Origin: Symsagittifera roscoffensis
Lineage: Eukaryota; Xenacoelomorpha; Acoela; Convolutidae
Assembly: GCF_963678635.1 (NCBI RefSeq)
Contig: NC_087070.1
Coordinates: 9,520,539-9,584,538, forward strand
DNA length: 64,000 bases
Reading direction: 5' to 3'
In this document: positions 26,701 through 39,059 of the stretch, in pieces
Position numbering within the stretch: the first letter of the stretch is position 1
Layout: each line of letters begins with the position of its first letter
Program-made: the position numbers and the translations under genes
Notes under the pieces: model-generated
The model's input: the letters and a program-made list of their open reading frames with translations, nothing else
Databases searched by the model: none
What the model was told of the DNA's origin: nothing

Positions 26701-29700
26701 TTTTCCGTGTTCCTCTTCTTCTGTGAACCTGGACCACTCCCCGGACTCTTGATCTAGTCCCAGGTGTTCAGTTCCTTCTTTGAATGTCACTTTCTTTTTC
26801 CTGACTTTTGTCTGCTCCAGAAAATTTTCGGGGATTTTGTCAACTAGTAATTGCACGACATCTTTGATATCAGTGACGCTTCCTTTTGAGGAGTCAGTTT
26901 TGTTCGCTGTTTCTTTTCTCCGAAGTATAGTTAGTTCCGGTCCCTCCTGACCCTTCTCTTGGATCACGGGCTTATCATCTGATAGTTTCTCGAGCAACCT
27001 CATTAAGTCATCATCTATCTGTGCAGCTCCCGCTTCTACCTGGTTAAGATCATAGCCTTTTGCCTTAAGTGTTTCCCTCACGATCTTCGACTTGAATATT
27101 ACCTCTATCGGGATCCTTCTGTTCTTCTTCAAGATGGTTTTTTCAAGAGGCTCTTTTGGTAATTCGGGATGATCTTCAATCGGTTTGCCTGATTTGTCCA
27201 GCCATCTTGTGAGTGGAAGACTGTCGTATGTTTCCTTGTCCATGAAGGAGAAGCCCTCTTTGATTTCAGGTCTGTCTGCCTCTCTTTGTTCTTGTCTCTC
27301 GTAGAACTCCGTCTTCTTACTCAAGCTGTCGGCGTTTTGATGTTTATCCCGTGTTCTGTGCTCAATTATCATGTTGTATCCGTCCAAGCGAACTATCCAC
27401 CTCCCAATGTAACTTTGGTCCATTGAGTACGTTTTCAGCCAGCTTAGTGCTCGATTGTCGACTCGCAGCTTGAATGGCTCACTGCCTAGGTATGCCCTGT
27501 ATTTCTCGACAAAGGTGACCACTGCAAACATCTCTGCTTTCGGTGCTCCGTACTTCATTTCTGTGTCACTTAGGACTTTGCTCCCGTACGCTATTGGTCT
27601 CAAGACTGTCTTACCATTCCATTCTTGTTCCTGATGGAGAATTCCTGAAATCGCAACTACCGATGCATCCGTGTCCAGCACGTACATCCCCTTCTCAGTC
27701 GGCATCCCTAGTACTGGTGCCTCGCATAGCTCTTTCTTTATCCTCTTGAATGACTCTTCTGCTGCGTTGTTCCATGTGAACTTCTTGCTATTGTGCCTCA
27801 TCAATTGTTGCATCGGGTACACCTTGTCCGCATAGCCTTTGATGAACTCTCTGTAGTAGTTAGCGAATTCCAGGAAGCTCATCAACTGGTGTTCCGTCTT
27901 CGGTGACTTCCAGGTTAGGACTGCTTCCACGGCGTCTGGATCAGGTCTGATGCCGTGCTTGTCTACCATCCTGCCCAAGTATTTTATTGAGTCCTTGAGT
28001 ATCTCGCACTTTGATGGTTTACACTTTAGCCCCGATCTTTTCATGCACGCGAACACCTCGTCCAGTCTCTCAATGTGGTCTTCTAGTGTTGGCGTTGCTA
28101 TTACCACGTCATCCACGTAGCACATTACCAGATTGCCATACTTCTTTGTCACGCCTATCAGCGCGTGTGCCATCAATCGCTGAAACGTGGCTGTGGCATT
28201 GCAAAGTCCAAACGGCATCCGTTTCCACTGAAACAGACCCAACTCGCAGGCAAACCCTGTCTTGTCCCTGTCCTGCTTCCGTAGTGGTACCTGCCAAAAG
28301 GCCGAGCCTAAATCAAGAGTCGTAAAAAATTTTGCATCACCTAACTTCGAGAGGCTCTCATCAATCCTAGGTATGGGATAGGCATCCTTCACCGTGACGG
28401 AGTTCAGGTATCGAAAGTCACAACAAAACCTCAACTGGTCGCCTTTCTTTTTGGCCATCACTACTCCACACGCCCACGGTGACTTGGATGGTTTTATCAT
28501 GTCATACTCTAGTAACGTTTCGATCTCTTTTCTACACGCCTCCGATTTGTGCGGGGTCATGCGCCTCGCCCCCTCCCTGTGCGGTACCTCGTTCTCCTCA
28601 AGTTCTATTTCATGCTCAACGAAATTACAACACCCGATATCCGCTTTGTGCTTCGAAAAAACTTCTTCGTTCCGCTCTAGTAGGTCCTTGATGGCTTCGA
28701 GCTGTTCGTCCGTCAGTTTGCCCCTCAAGTGTTCAATCTCCGGGAGAACCGGTTTATCAATTTGCATTTCATCTAGTGTGGGCCGCTCTGGAAAGTTCGA
28801 ACAGCTCGACAGTCCATCGTCCGTCTCTGACTTAAGTGATTTAACAAGACCTGATGAATATTTTATTTCTTGTAATCGTCTCAAGATACAAATTTTGTCC
28901 CTATGATCGGGACAATCAACGACATTCTGTTTTGAGTTTTCAGTCATCTCATATCGGGTTTTAACCGGTAAAGCATATCCCAGTTTCCTCCCTCTCTGTA
29001 TCGTGGTCGGTATATCAAGGGTATTCAACAAGACACTGACGCAGAGGCCGCTCTTCGTTATCAAGAAGGATCTTCCTAAAACAGCAGCACTTTGACTATT
29101 AGGATTCGGAACTATACACACTTGCTTATTGTCACTTAATTCATTGTAATTTGTCATCCGCAAGCCTACGATTGCCGCTTCATTCGCCTTTAGCCTCACC
29201 CTCCTACTCAAGGACACCGGTGCTTTGCTTTCATTTGCCATTATTAAATTTACCGGTTTGATTGCGTACCTCCTATCCGGGTTCCGTATCCTGAACATTG
29301 CGTTGTTTAGATCAATCGCTACATCAAAGTTCCTGATGAAGTCTCTGCCTAAAATAAATTGGTCAGACTCATCTAGGTTTTCTACTACAAGAAAACTCAT
29401 CCACAGGTTACGTTCCCCCAGATTGAGCGCTATTATCGGCGTTCTGCCCAACACGCGCAGGGCCCCTTTGTTCGCAGCCGATAACCGTATTCTCGAATCT
29501 ATCAAGTCATCTTTGTTGAAGCCCATTCGTTCCCAAGTTTCGATTGGTATGACACTCAAGACCGCTTCCGTATCAAGTAACCCACGTAACTGAGTCTTCT
29601 TGCCACTTATGTCTAGCACGTGCCCTGTCACATCTGCCTCTCTTCCGATGTGCATCGCATCTTCTTCAAGCATGGCGCAGTGTCCAATCGATCTCACGTT

Positions 29701-32542
29701 TAACTCTTCCTTCCCTACGTAGGTTTGCCCAATTAGGTCTTCATCACATGTTATCATTGTTTTGGTATAGATGTTGATTCCATCTATATTTAACATCACC
29801 TCATGTGGACCATAAGCTTCTGTGTATATGTTATCAACACGTACCGACTTGCTACCCCCTCGCGTGAGTAGTGCTCTCAATGCTCTAGAAGTCGATTGTG
29901 GGCTTTTTAAACTCAAGTAATCTGCGTACACATCAATGTGCATTATTGTCTGGTAGCTCGGTTCGCTCAAGTTTCTGGTTACCTCGTGGCCGCCCACTGT
30001 GATTATCGACATTACTCTAGCCCCGATTTTTGATATGCCGAATGGTTTTCCTGTCACCATCTTTACAGTGTTACAATTTCCAGTCTTTGTCGAGCCCGAT
30101 ACAGCCTCTGGTGCTGGCTTCGATCCAGTTAATGCTTCGTTGAAATTCTGCTTTTCGATCTCCTGCTTTAGTCCTTGTTCTATTTCTTTCGCTGCCAGAT
30201 CCTGCTTCACTTTGTTGATGGCCTCCGCTGCCGCCTTCTCGTAATCTATTTCTGGGGCTTTCTTCGTCGTGGCCTCTGCTGCACTACCACATTGTGTTAC
30301 AGTTTTCATTGATTTCGTTGGTAGCTCTACATTTGGTCCCTCAAGTTTCTTCGTCTCAAATTCACCTTGTCTGTTTCTCTGGTTATGCACCGCTGCTAGC
30401 GCCAACTTGTGTTTCGGATGACTCTGATTCTTGACCGCTTCCCAAAACAACGGACAGTCCATCCTGAAGTGCCCTTCTTGGTTGCAGAAGAAGCATCTTG
30501 CACCTATTTTGGTGATCAAGCCGCTATAGAATTCGTGTTCTTCCATCTGACTCATATCTTCCTCATCAGGTGCATATCCCAAACTCTTCATGCCCTGTTT
30601 GTATGTCGTGCAATCCGCCACATGATGATCAACTGACCCGCAGTTAGCACACGACCTGCGTTTGTCCATGTCATCTCTGGGCCTGTACCATGGCGACCTC
30701 TGTGGCTGACTCCCCCCTTGGGTGTTCCTGTTGTCTGAGTACGAGTATTTCTTGGGTTTCATCAGCATGTATTCCCTTGACTTCTGCCTCATCTCTTCTG
30801 GAGTTGGCGCATTATCTTTCGACAATGTGTAATACGTTGCTAACATCGTTCTCAAGTCATCACTCTTTACCCCATCAATGAACTTTGAGGCTATGCTGAA
30901 GTTTCTTCTATTGGTAGGTTCTTCTGGGTCACTCCTTCTTCTCAAGCTCTCGAGATCATCTAGGAACCTGTATATCGATTCGTCATCTCTCTGTCTCCTT
31001 TTTTCAAATCGCATCATCGCTTGATGACCCTTCATGCCTGAGCCGAATCTATTCAACAGTATTTCAAAGATTTTGTCCGCGGTATCGCGTTCTTCTTCTT
31101 TCTTCGCAACCACGCATTTTAATGCCGTGCCTTCTAAATTGCTGAGTATGGCTGTGCATGCTTGTCTTTCATCGTTCAAGTTGTCCTGTTCTAGGTGTAA
31201 TCTCATCACTTCCACCCAAGTATCAATGCATCCATCAGAGTCATCTTCGAATTCTTTTGGCTTTTTAAAATTTTTTTCTCGATTTTCCCTCTCTTCTATC
31301 ATTCGAGTCAGTGTTCCTCATGGCGAAGGCCTCTAGAGTTCTATTCATCATCTCCCAAGTGCTTGCCCATGTCATAGCATCCGGACCTGCGTTGCTGTTA
31401 GCTGTTGAGTCCCCCAGACCAGTCGTTGTACTTGACGTTCCATTCTTCATGATTGTTTTAGCAGCTGTTGGTGCTATGCTCACCGTATCCCGGGTTAAGG
31501 GCAACGGTGTCGATTGCCGTTTGTTCCTTTGTGGTTCCACAAAGTCAACTCTGGTGCCTTGCGTGCGATCCGCTGCCGGTCTTTCTCGTGAGGTAGAATT
31601 TCTCAAGATTGCATCCAATTTCGCCTGTATTGCACACGAACTTTCGGCCTGATTTTTGCTCATTGTGTCCATTCTCTTTTCCAGGCTACCTAATTGGCTG
31701 TTGACATCATCATATCGGTTTTTCAACTGTTGCATATCTTTTTTGATGTTCCTATCTCGTTCTTCATTGGTGGTTTCTACCTTATCTGTCACCTCCTTGA
31801 GTCTCTCGTCTGTTGCCTTAGCCAGGTTAAAATAACTATCCAGATACTCGTGTTTGTTGTATCTTAATTCTTTTCTTATCACTTCTCTGTCCTCTTCGCT
31901 GTGCTTTAGTTTTTTGTCGATCTGATTCAGTTTTGCCATCAAGTCACCTAGCTCAAGAGTAGCCTCTTCATGGTCAGCCGTCGGTCTGTCTTTGGCCGTT
32001 GCTTCTGCTTTAGTTTGTTCCTCTCTTGGATTGGCTTCTGTCGTCTTCGTGCTCACTGTCCCAAATGTTCGTGCTCTTTCAGCTTTTGGTTCTTCAGTCA
32101 TGTTTTCTTTCGTTTTTATTCCGACCATCATCGCCAACTTTTCTGTAAAAGATGTCTTTTTTACTTGAGAGTCTTCTTTCACCGTTTCTTCGGTGTTGCC
32201 TATTGCATCTTCCACATTGTCTATTGGTGAGAACTCTATGGGTTTCGGGTTTGGTTCTTCTGCATTGGGCATTGGACTTGACTCCGTCGCCATTTTCCTT
32301 GTTTCATCCACACTTTGATCAGGTGTCTCTAGATCAATCTCGATGGTGGGTTCTACTCGTTCCCCTTCCGTGCCCTATTTTGCTCTGTTCTCCGTTGTAC
32401 TCCTTGTGCTGACCATATTAACTGAAAAGCTCTTCATGGTTATCTTCGGACCCATTGATGTTGTTTTGCGTAGCGACGAATTATACTTTGTCTTTGCTTC
32501 GGTAGATCTTTTTTCAGCTACCGGTACCCTGCTCCGCCTCAT
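23746..32542 (-). pseudogene. Element A gag-pol
   Basis: An 8.8-kb block. Gag: charged N-terminus starting MRRSRVPV, a long coiled coil (about 31.67-31.97 kb), a Retrotrans_gag capsid-like region (about 30.9-31.25 kb), and two CX2CX4HX4C zinc knuckles, CANCGSVDHHVADC and CFFCNQEGHFRMDC (about 30.45-30.66 kb). The aspartic protease region is near 29.57 kb. RT (about 27.9-28.5 kb) has RFCCDFRYLN, PFGLCNAT and YVDDV. RNase H (about 27.3-27.7 kb) starts DTDASVV. A long acidic linker follows, then Ty3-type integrase (about 25.5-26.1 kb) with HDQ/NDQMGH...CLAC, IDHQK, SDNGKAF and ERQNR, then a GPF-type C-terminal motif and the macro-like module. The order is Ty3/gypsy. It is broken about four times but otherwise well preserved. 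Confidence 0.93.
23757..24365 (-). other. Macro-like (TARG1/OARD1-type) module at the end of element A pol
   Basis: The last ~200 residues of pol read like a macro domain: SNRTSAICIT near the start, LGGMSALPPS, PGKYLCFLVTR, ALTRLRDFMIERGITEVSMP, then a VVFAETEIVVY strand. The order of strand, helix and SMP motifs parallels the human ADP-ribose hydrolase TARG1/OARD1 (recalled: GRYIYYLIT, NGVTDLSMP, VFEATDIKITVY). The family binds or removes ADP-ribose. Catalysis here cannot be judged. Confidence 0.65.
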
Positions 32543-32827
32543 TATTTACAATTGTTATTATTTACAGTATTATTATCTACAAAATTTCTACTCTAAGGTT
32601 AAAACTCTAAGTAAAAAGAAATTGACAATTCGCTAAAAACAATTTTTCTTAAACTCTTGAAAACTTTTATGTGTTAGGTTAGGATAGGGAATGTGTTGTT
32701 ATAATTTGTTACTTCAACCTAACTTAGTACTCTTGTAGTACCCCCTTCCTAATACTGTTCCAAGACTTTCTCTCTACCGTCCCAAGACTATTCAGTGTTG
32801 TCACAGTACTTCTTATTGGTATCCTCA

Positions 32828-33260
32828 GACCAATGTCCCAAGACCAACGTCCCTAGACCAACGTCCCAAGACCAACGTCCCAAGACTAACGTCCCAAGAC
32901 CAATGGCCCAAGACCAACGTCCCAAGACTAATGTCCCAAGACCAATGGCCCAAGACCAACGTCCCAAGACTAACGTCCCAAGACCAATGGCCCAAGACTA
33001 ATGTCCCAAAACCAACGTCCCAAGATCAATGGCCCAAGACTAATGTCCCAAGACCAACGTCCCAAGACCAATGGCCCAAGACCAACGTCCCAAGACCAAC
33101 GTCCCAAGACTAATGTCCCAAGACCAATGGCCCAAGACCAACGTCCCAAGACTAATGTCCCAAGACTAATGTCCCAAGACTAACGTCCCAAGACCAATGG
33201 CCCAAGACCAACGTCCCAAGACTAACGTCCCAAGACCAATGGCCCAAGACCAACGTCCCA
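32828..33260 (-). repeat. 14-bp minisatellite in element A leader
   Basis: About 30 copies of a 14-bp unit. In sense the variants are CTTGGGACGTTGGT, CTTGGGCCATTGGT and CTTGGGACATTAGT, mixed in a higher-order pattern. It becomes irregular toward 33380. Confidence 0.95.
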
Positions 33261-33648
33261 AGACTGTTTCGTACCAAGACTGCTCTGGTCCAAGACTGCC
33301 CCAAGGCTGCACTGTCCCAAGACTGTGTTGCCCCAAGACTGTCCCCAGACTGCAATGTCCCAAGACTTCTTCGGTACTGTCCCAAGACTCGTCACTGAGT
33401 GTCTGGATATCGGATCTCTTTCTTCTTCGTTGTAGGGACTTCTTGATTCACTGTACCTTGTACCACCACTCAAGCCCTAATAAAAATTTTCCCAAAAATC
33501 CACTCTTAATGGCCAAATGCTAACCCCCCTTTTCAATTACCTCTTTTTCTATGTTCCAAGCGACTTGAAACCAAAACCTGTGCGCAGGTATCTTGTGATC
33601 ACCTGTTCGTATAAAAACCAATCGCAAATCCTCACCAAAATGCAACAA

Positions 33649-33662
33649 TATATATATATATA
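33649..33662. repeat. (TA)n microsatellite
   Basis: Seven TA units followed by an A/T run, in the element A leader. Confidence 0.9.
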
Positions 33663-34277
33663 AAAAAATTTTTTAAACAAGAAAAAATAATAAAACAGAG
33701 AAATCAACCCACCTAAAATTCAAAGGAGACAAATGTCGACTTTCTGTCGAAAAAAATGTCTGGTACCTAACTGCCACGCGTTTTCCTCCCCCCACTAGCG
33801 ATCTTATGGGGTATCACAAAAACTGTCTATATCCGTTCCCCCCTACCAATCCAACCAGCGTACCAATCTTAACTCGAGTTAAATTTTGGATATCCACCTA
33901 TTATTACCAACGCGTGTTGATGGCTAATGTAACTAAATCAACGATGACGATTAATTAGTTACTCTAATTTCCCCCCTTTTTACAATTTACAACCGCCAAC
34001 CTCTAACCTAACCAGCCCCCCTACTAACCTCTCCCCTCTTTAGCCTCCCTCTTAAGCCGAAAAATCCCTTAAGCGCCGGGTGCTAAACCTCTCGAGAGAA
34101 AACCGTAGACCTGTTTCCAGGCCTGCTTGAGTAAAAACTGCCTCAAAACAATGGGACTCAGCTTATCCAATTTTACACTTATTTCCTATAATGTAATGTG
34201 GATTCTAACGATACCCGTTGTTCGACTTGAGAACACCCCTGTGCGTCCTCTTGTAGTGGTCCTGTGCTGGTTGTCTC

Positions 34278-34432
34278 TGTTCTGCACTTGACAGCAGAAC
34301 CACTTTCCCACTCGACTGGTCACCCTTTCCAGTCAAGTCTCCTAGTGTTCCGGTTCGATCCTTTTGAACCGCTTTCCCACTCGACTGGTCACCCTTTCCA
34401 GTCAAGTCTCCTAGTGGTCCGGTTGGGTCGCA
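34278..34432 (-). repeat. Tandem hairpin units in element A leader (69-bp period)
   Basis: Two copies of a 69-bp unit starting at 34304 and 34373. Each holds a GACTGG...CCAGTC inverted repeat. Hairpins lie between or beside the units: CGGTTC/GAACCG (34351-34356 and 34366-34371) and GTTCTGC/GCAGAAC (34279-34285 and 34294-34300). This matches three 70-bp units in element B. Confidence 0.8.
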
Positions 34433-34864
34433 ATCTATCTGAAAACCCTTAACAACGCCCCCCACTCGGGCACGTTACTGAATTCACTGGTTTAAATTGC
34501 TAGATTGATCAAAACGATCGGTCTTATAAAACAGTATGTGTATACTATTTAATTAATACAAAGGTTTGATCCAACTAATTTGGTATCAAAGTCACTGTCT
34601 TTTTTCGTTTTATGGTTTTTGTTCCTTTTTGTATTCTTTTTTGCTCGTGTTTTTGTCCCCCTAGTTGCCCCCCTTCACTCGGTTAGCTAAGCCTCGTTCG
34701 GAGAGCGTACCAAGAAGTTTTCTTGAGTTTTCTTAAAAAGCTATCACGGTACAACCGGAAGGTTTACACGTTCCCGCTGAACCGTACCACCGGTACTCTA
34801 GAATGGGCATGTAGCCCGGAGCTGTGTCAAGTGGGTTCGACTCCGTAGTCATGATGTCGTAAAA

Positions 34865-34880
34865 ACACCCAGGAGCGCCA
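34865..34880 (-). promoter_or_regulatory. Primer-binding site of element A
   Basis: Sense TGGCGCTCCTGGGTGT, 11 bases after the LTR end. It begins with TGG, complementary to a tRNA CCA end, and is identical to element B. Confidence 0.85.
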
Positions 34881-34891
34881 TAAAAACACTA

Positions 34892-35778
34892 TGTAACATT
34901 CGTCTACTGCAGTCACACATGAGGCTTAAGAAAAATAGGCCCTATAACCATTGGCTCAAGAGTCAGGGACACTATCTCTTGTGTTTTTCTACCTCAAATC
35001 AGTCGGAGCCAATTCGGTTCGTTTGTGACATGAGGCTACGACCCGTTACAGCTTAAAGGCTACTACTAAAATATTCCCCCCACTCTAGAATTAGGAACGT
35101 CCCCATACTTAGGTCTCTAGATACCCAAAATACATGAACGCCGTTAAAAACCGGGTCGGAACAATCCGCTTAGTTACTTTTTATTGGACAGTGGAATTTT
35201 GATCCATTTCAGATGGATCAACCTAAAACTCGCCTTATCTCAACATAACTATCATAAAATACACTCGAGAAATTTAAATTGAGAACTCACATGTCGATGC
35301 GCTTGAGTATAAGGAGTAATTAAAAGATGAGCAGCTCGAGAATCAAATAGTATAACTAAATAAGTTTGATGCTAATTAGTTTTAACAACAGAAGTAAGTT
35401 CTGTCTCAAGAATCAAAGTTTCTGTATGAACCATCGGGACACTCGAGTTGTCCTCTCTTCCATTGAATGTTCACTCTGTTCCGTTCGAATAATCGTCCTT
35501 TCTCAAGTCTGTGTTATATTCTCCTGTTTTCGGGATAAGACAGCTCTACTCTCTTATTATTTCGTATCGAGAAATTGCGAATAGCAATTTCCTGCCTTTT
35601 TCTTGAGTAGTTTCCCGCAATTGTTAATTCGGACGTTCTGATTTTTCACTTTTTGTTTTCAGTTGGTTCGAGAAAACTGAGCATGACAGGCTCCATTCGA
35701 AAATTTTTAAAATTAAAACTTCACTCCAAAATCACGTGTTTCTCAAGGTCAAACCTCCAGACATGACCGACTGGCACA
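34892..35778 (-). repeat. 5' LTR of element A
   Basis: 887 bp, TG...CA in sense, matching 13152-14016. It contains about 11 CTHGAG-type hexamers. Confidence 0.95.
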
Positions 35779-36148
35779 AAAGGTCTGAACACGCCGTCCC
35801 AAAACCCTTCCTAGTTCTCGGGATTTGCGTTGTAACGATTGTAGCGGCACAATCGTTAAAACTCGGAATGGTTGTCGTCTGTTGCATCAATACTGGTATC
35901 GTTCGTTTTTTCTCCGTTTAGGATTAACGTTGTTGTTCTCACTGAGACTACTGTTGTTCTGACTTCGCCATTTTTGTGTGCGCGAAAGATTAAAAGGTTA
36001 CGAGTCACTCCGAATCGACCATTCCCAATCCGTTAAAAAGAACGATTAACAGTACCAAATCGTTAAGACCGTTAATCATCCCTGTCAGATGCTCTGATAA
36101 AAATTCGAATTCGAAAAGCTTTTTATCATATTCTGGTCGAATAACACA
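35779..36148 (-). repeat. C-type LTR copy C1, 5' half
   Basis: Continuation of 12643-13151 beyond element A. Its sense start, TGTGTTATTCGACCAG, matches the start of C3 (TGTGACATTCGACCAG). Joined across A the LTR is about 879 bp, close to 921 bp for C3. It contains a 10-bp-arm hairpin at 35833-35858. Confidence 0.75.
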
Positions 36149-36599
36149 ATTTTGGTGTCGAGGGTATCATCGGGTCCACGACACTATCGTCAATCAACAG
36201 AGAAACATCTTGCCTCTCCTCTTTCTCTCCAGGGTCAACCCTTTCAAGATGGATCAACCCTTTCCCTTAACTCCTAGCTTCTCATCGTCAGACAATGAAT
36301 CCAGTTGTTAATTTAATTCAATTCAGGACATAACCAGGAAGCTAAAAATTAGTTTAAAATGGTTCAAGTTCAAGTCCCAAGACCCCTCCGGATTCTTGTA
36401 TCCGGGGAAATAACGCCCTTGTTTCCTCTCCGGAAGTCTGGTTTCCCCCCTTCACCGTTAGTGTGACTGGCTTTGCAACGATTGTAGCGACACAATCGTT
36501 GCAACTCGGAGCGGTCTCTGCTAATACTCTGTTGTATTCTTCTATCTCTTATCGTCGTTTTTCTCAACTATCGTCGTTGTTGTTTTCGCCGCCTCTATC
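36149..36599 (-). repeat. C-type LTR copy C2, left piece
   Basis: From about 36240 to 36599 it matches C3 (about 60267-60620) in reverse orientation, including the 13-bp-arm hairpin at 36473-36504. The 36149-36240 part is too diverged to align by eye. It is cut by element B at 36600 and continues at 59448. Its other end was probably displaced by insertion of element C, or is diverged beyond recognition. Confidence 0.65.
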
Positions 36600-37498
36600 T
36601 GTGCCAGTCGGTCATATTTGGAAGTTTGACCTTGAGACACTTAATTTTGGGGTGAAATTTAATTTTTTCAAAAATTCGAATGGGGCCTGTCATGCACGAT
36701 TTTCTCGCGATAACTGAAAGTCAAAAAAGAGAAGTCAGAACAATCGAGTGACAATCGCGGGAAAGTTGCAACATAAATCAGTAGGAAATTGCTATTCGCA
36801 ATTTCCGTCACAGTAATAATCTAGAGTAGAGCTGTCCCATTCGAAACAGAAAGAAGCGTATTCCCAAGAACTGGATTATTGTGACTTGACTGGAGTATTA
36901 TTCTAAACTGGACTAGAGTGAACCTTCGGTGGAAAGGTGGACAGCTTGAGTGTGCCAATGGTTCACGAGAAACTATAGTCTAGAGTACAAACTTGTTCTT
37001 GTTGTTAAAACTGACAAACATTAAACTCATTTTAGTTACATTATTTAATTCTCGAGTTAATTACCGACTGAAGTACTTCCCTTTCTTGAGCGTGCTACAA
37101 TGTGAGTACTAATTCAAATTTCTAGAGTGTGTTTTATAATTTTTATGTTGAGGTAAGGCGAGTTTTAGGTTGATCCATCTGAAATGGATCAAAGTTCCAC
37201 TGTCTAATAAAAAGTAACTTAACGGATTGTTCCGACCCGGTTTTTAACGGCGTTCATGTATTTTGGGTATCTAGAGACCTAAGTATGAGGACGTTCTTAA
37301 TTCTAGAGTGGGGGGATATTTTAGTAGCAGCCTTTAAGCTGTAACGGGTCGTAGTCTCATGTCACAAACGAACCGAATTGGCTCCGACTGATTTGAGGTA
37401 GAAAAACACAAGAGATAGTGTCCCTGACTCTTGAGCCAATAGTTATAGGGCCTATTTTTCTTAAGCCTCATGTGTGACTGCAGTAGACGAATGTTACA
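36600..37498 (+). repeat. 5' LTR of element B
   Basis: 899 bp, starting TGTGCCAGTCGGTCA and ending GAATGTTACA. It matches 58539-59447. Confidence 0.95.
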
Positions 37499-37509
37499 TA
37501 GTGTTTTTA

Positions 37510-37525
37510 TGGCGCTCCTGGGTGT
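37510..37525 (+). promoter_or_regulatory. Primer-binding site of element B
   Basis: TGGCGCTCCTGGGTGT, 11 bases after the 5' LTR, identical to that of element A. Confidence 0.85.
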
Positions 37526-38003
37526 TTACGTCATCAAGACTACGGAGTCGAACCCACTTGAGACAGCTTCGGGCTGAATGCCCATTCTAGAGTACCGGCG
37601 GTGCGGTTCGACAGGAACGTGCAAACCTTCCGGTTGTACCGTGATAGCTTTTTAAGAAAACTCGAGAAAACTTCCTGGTACGCTCTCCGAACGAGGCTTA
37701 GCTAACCGAGTAAAGGGGGGCAACTAGGGGGACAAAAACACGAGCAAAAAGACAAAAAGCAAAACAAAAACCAAAAAAGAATAGAAAAAGGAACAAAAAC
37801 CATAAAACGAAAAAAGACAGTGACTTTGACATCAAATTAGTTGGATCAAACCTTTATATTAATTAAATAGTATACCCATACTGTTTTACAAGTTCGATCG
37901 TTTCGATCAACCTAGTAATTTAACCCAGTAACCTTAATAAAGAGCCCGAGTGTGGGGCGTTGTCAAGGGTTTTCAGATAGCTTGGAACTTAGCTGGACAA
38001 CAA

Positions 38004-38190
38004 GGAGACTTGACTGGAAGAGGTGACCAGCCGAGTGGGAAAGTGGTTCAGGAGCACTTGAGCTGAACCAATAGGAGACTCGACTGGAAGAGGTGACCGG
38101 CCGAGTTGGAAAGTGGTTCAGGAACACTTGAGCTGAACCAATAGGAGACTGGACTGGAACAGGTGACCAGTCGAGTGGGAAAGCAGCCAA
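38004..38190 (+). repeat. Three tandem 70-bp hairpin units in element B leader
   Basis: Units begin GGAGACT at 38004, 38074 and 38144, an exact 70-bp period. Between units sit TGGTTCAG...CTGAACCA hairpins (38044-38051 with 38063-38070; 38114-38121 with 38133-38140). Confidence 0.9.
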
Positions 38191-39059
38191 GAAGGATTTG
38201 GCAGATCTCGAGTTCGCAAGTTGGGCAGAACGGGTATCGTTAAAATCCAAATTACATTATAGGAGATAAGTGTAAAATTGGATAAGCGAAATCCCCCGGT
38301 TTTGAGGAACGTTTTTACTTAAGCAGGCCTGGAAACAGGTCTACGGTTTTCTCTTGAGAGGTTTAGCACCCGGCGCTCAAGGTAATTTTTAGGCTTAAGA
38401 AAGGGGGCTAGAAAGGGGGAGGTTAGAAGGGGGGCTGGTTAAGTTAGAGGTTGGTGGTTGTAAATTGTAAAAAAGGGGGAAAATTAGAGTAACTAATTAG
38501 TCGACATCGTTGACTTAGTTACATTAGACATTAACACGCGTTGGTAATAATAGGTGGATATCGAAATTTGAACTCGAGTTAAGGAAGGTACCCTGGTCGG
38601 ATTGGTAGGGGGGAACGGACGTAGACAATTCTGGTGATACCCAATAAGATTATTAGTTGGGGGGAGGAAAACGCGTGGCAATTAGGTACCAGACAAAAAT
38701 TTTTTTTTCTTCGACAAAAGGTAGACATTGGTCACCTTTGAATTTTAGGTGGGCTCATCTTTCCGTTTTTATTACTTTTTCTAGCTTGGATTTTTGTTGC
38801 ATTTTGGTGAGGATTTGTGTTTAGTTTTTATACGAACAGGTGATCACAAGATACCTGCGCACAGGTTTTGGTCTCAAGTAGCCTGGAACATTGAAAGAGA
38901 GGTAATTAAAAAGAAATAAGAAAAAGGGGGGTCAGCATTTGGCTTTTAAGAGAGGGTTTTTGGGAAAATTTTACTAGAGCTTGAGTGGTGGCACGAGGTA
39001 CAGTGAATCAAGAAGTCCCCATAACGAAGAAGAAAGAGGTCCCACCGCTCAGACACTTG

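Larger units (their letters stand above)
32543..34864 (-). other. Leader of element A
   Basis: 2.3 kb of untranslated sequence between the primer-binding site and gag. It contains a 14-bp minisatellite (about 32828-33260), a (TA)n tract at 33649-33662, a donor-like AG|GTAATT in sense at 33540/33541, and two 69-bp hairpin units (34304-34432). No gene is supported; the open frames across the minisatellite are repeat artefacts. Confidence 0.8.
13152..35778 (-). mobile_element. Element A: giant Ty3/gypsy-like LTR retroelement, 22.6 kb
   Basis: Complete in outline. It has a 5' LTR at 34892-35778, a primer-binding site, a leader with hairpin repeats and minisatellite, gag-pol, a second large coding block, a polypurine tract and a 3' LTR at 13152-14016. 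The two LTRs differ at roughly 11 of 865 aligned positions by eye (about 1.3%) plus one length difference, so insertion was fairly recent. It inserted into the 5' LTR of element C; A-rich bases flank both ends, consistent with a short target duplication but not proving one. Both coding blocks are broken, about four to five times each. Its coding sequence is very close to element B, while the LTRs of A and B are only about three-quarters to four-fifths alike, so they are sister subfamilies. Confidence 0.95.
1..36148 (-). mobile_element. Element C: old Ty3/gypsy-like LTR element, partial, interrupted by element A
   Basis: A minus-strand LTR element whose 5' LTR is at 12643-13151 plus 35779-36148 (split by element A at 13152-35778). 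Its leader is about 9.2-12.64 kb and its gag-pol about 1-9.2 kb, and it runs off the left edge. The protein motifs (RT YVDD, integrase zinc and catalytic blocks, a macro-like C-terminus) are those of elements A and B, but much more diverged. It is clearly broken, in well over ten places, and is the oldest coding copy in the window. It carries the same primer-binding site type as A and B and the same LTR tip (ends GAATGTTACA in sense). Whether it also has the large second coding block cannot be told, because that part would lie left of the window. Confidence 0.85.

Noticed and set aside
32828-33260. CRISPR-like regular repeats (also 39060-39770)
   Set aside because: The unit is 14 bp with no spacers, in a eukaryotic retroelement leader. 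It is a minisatellite.
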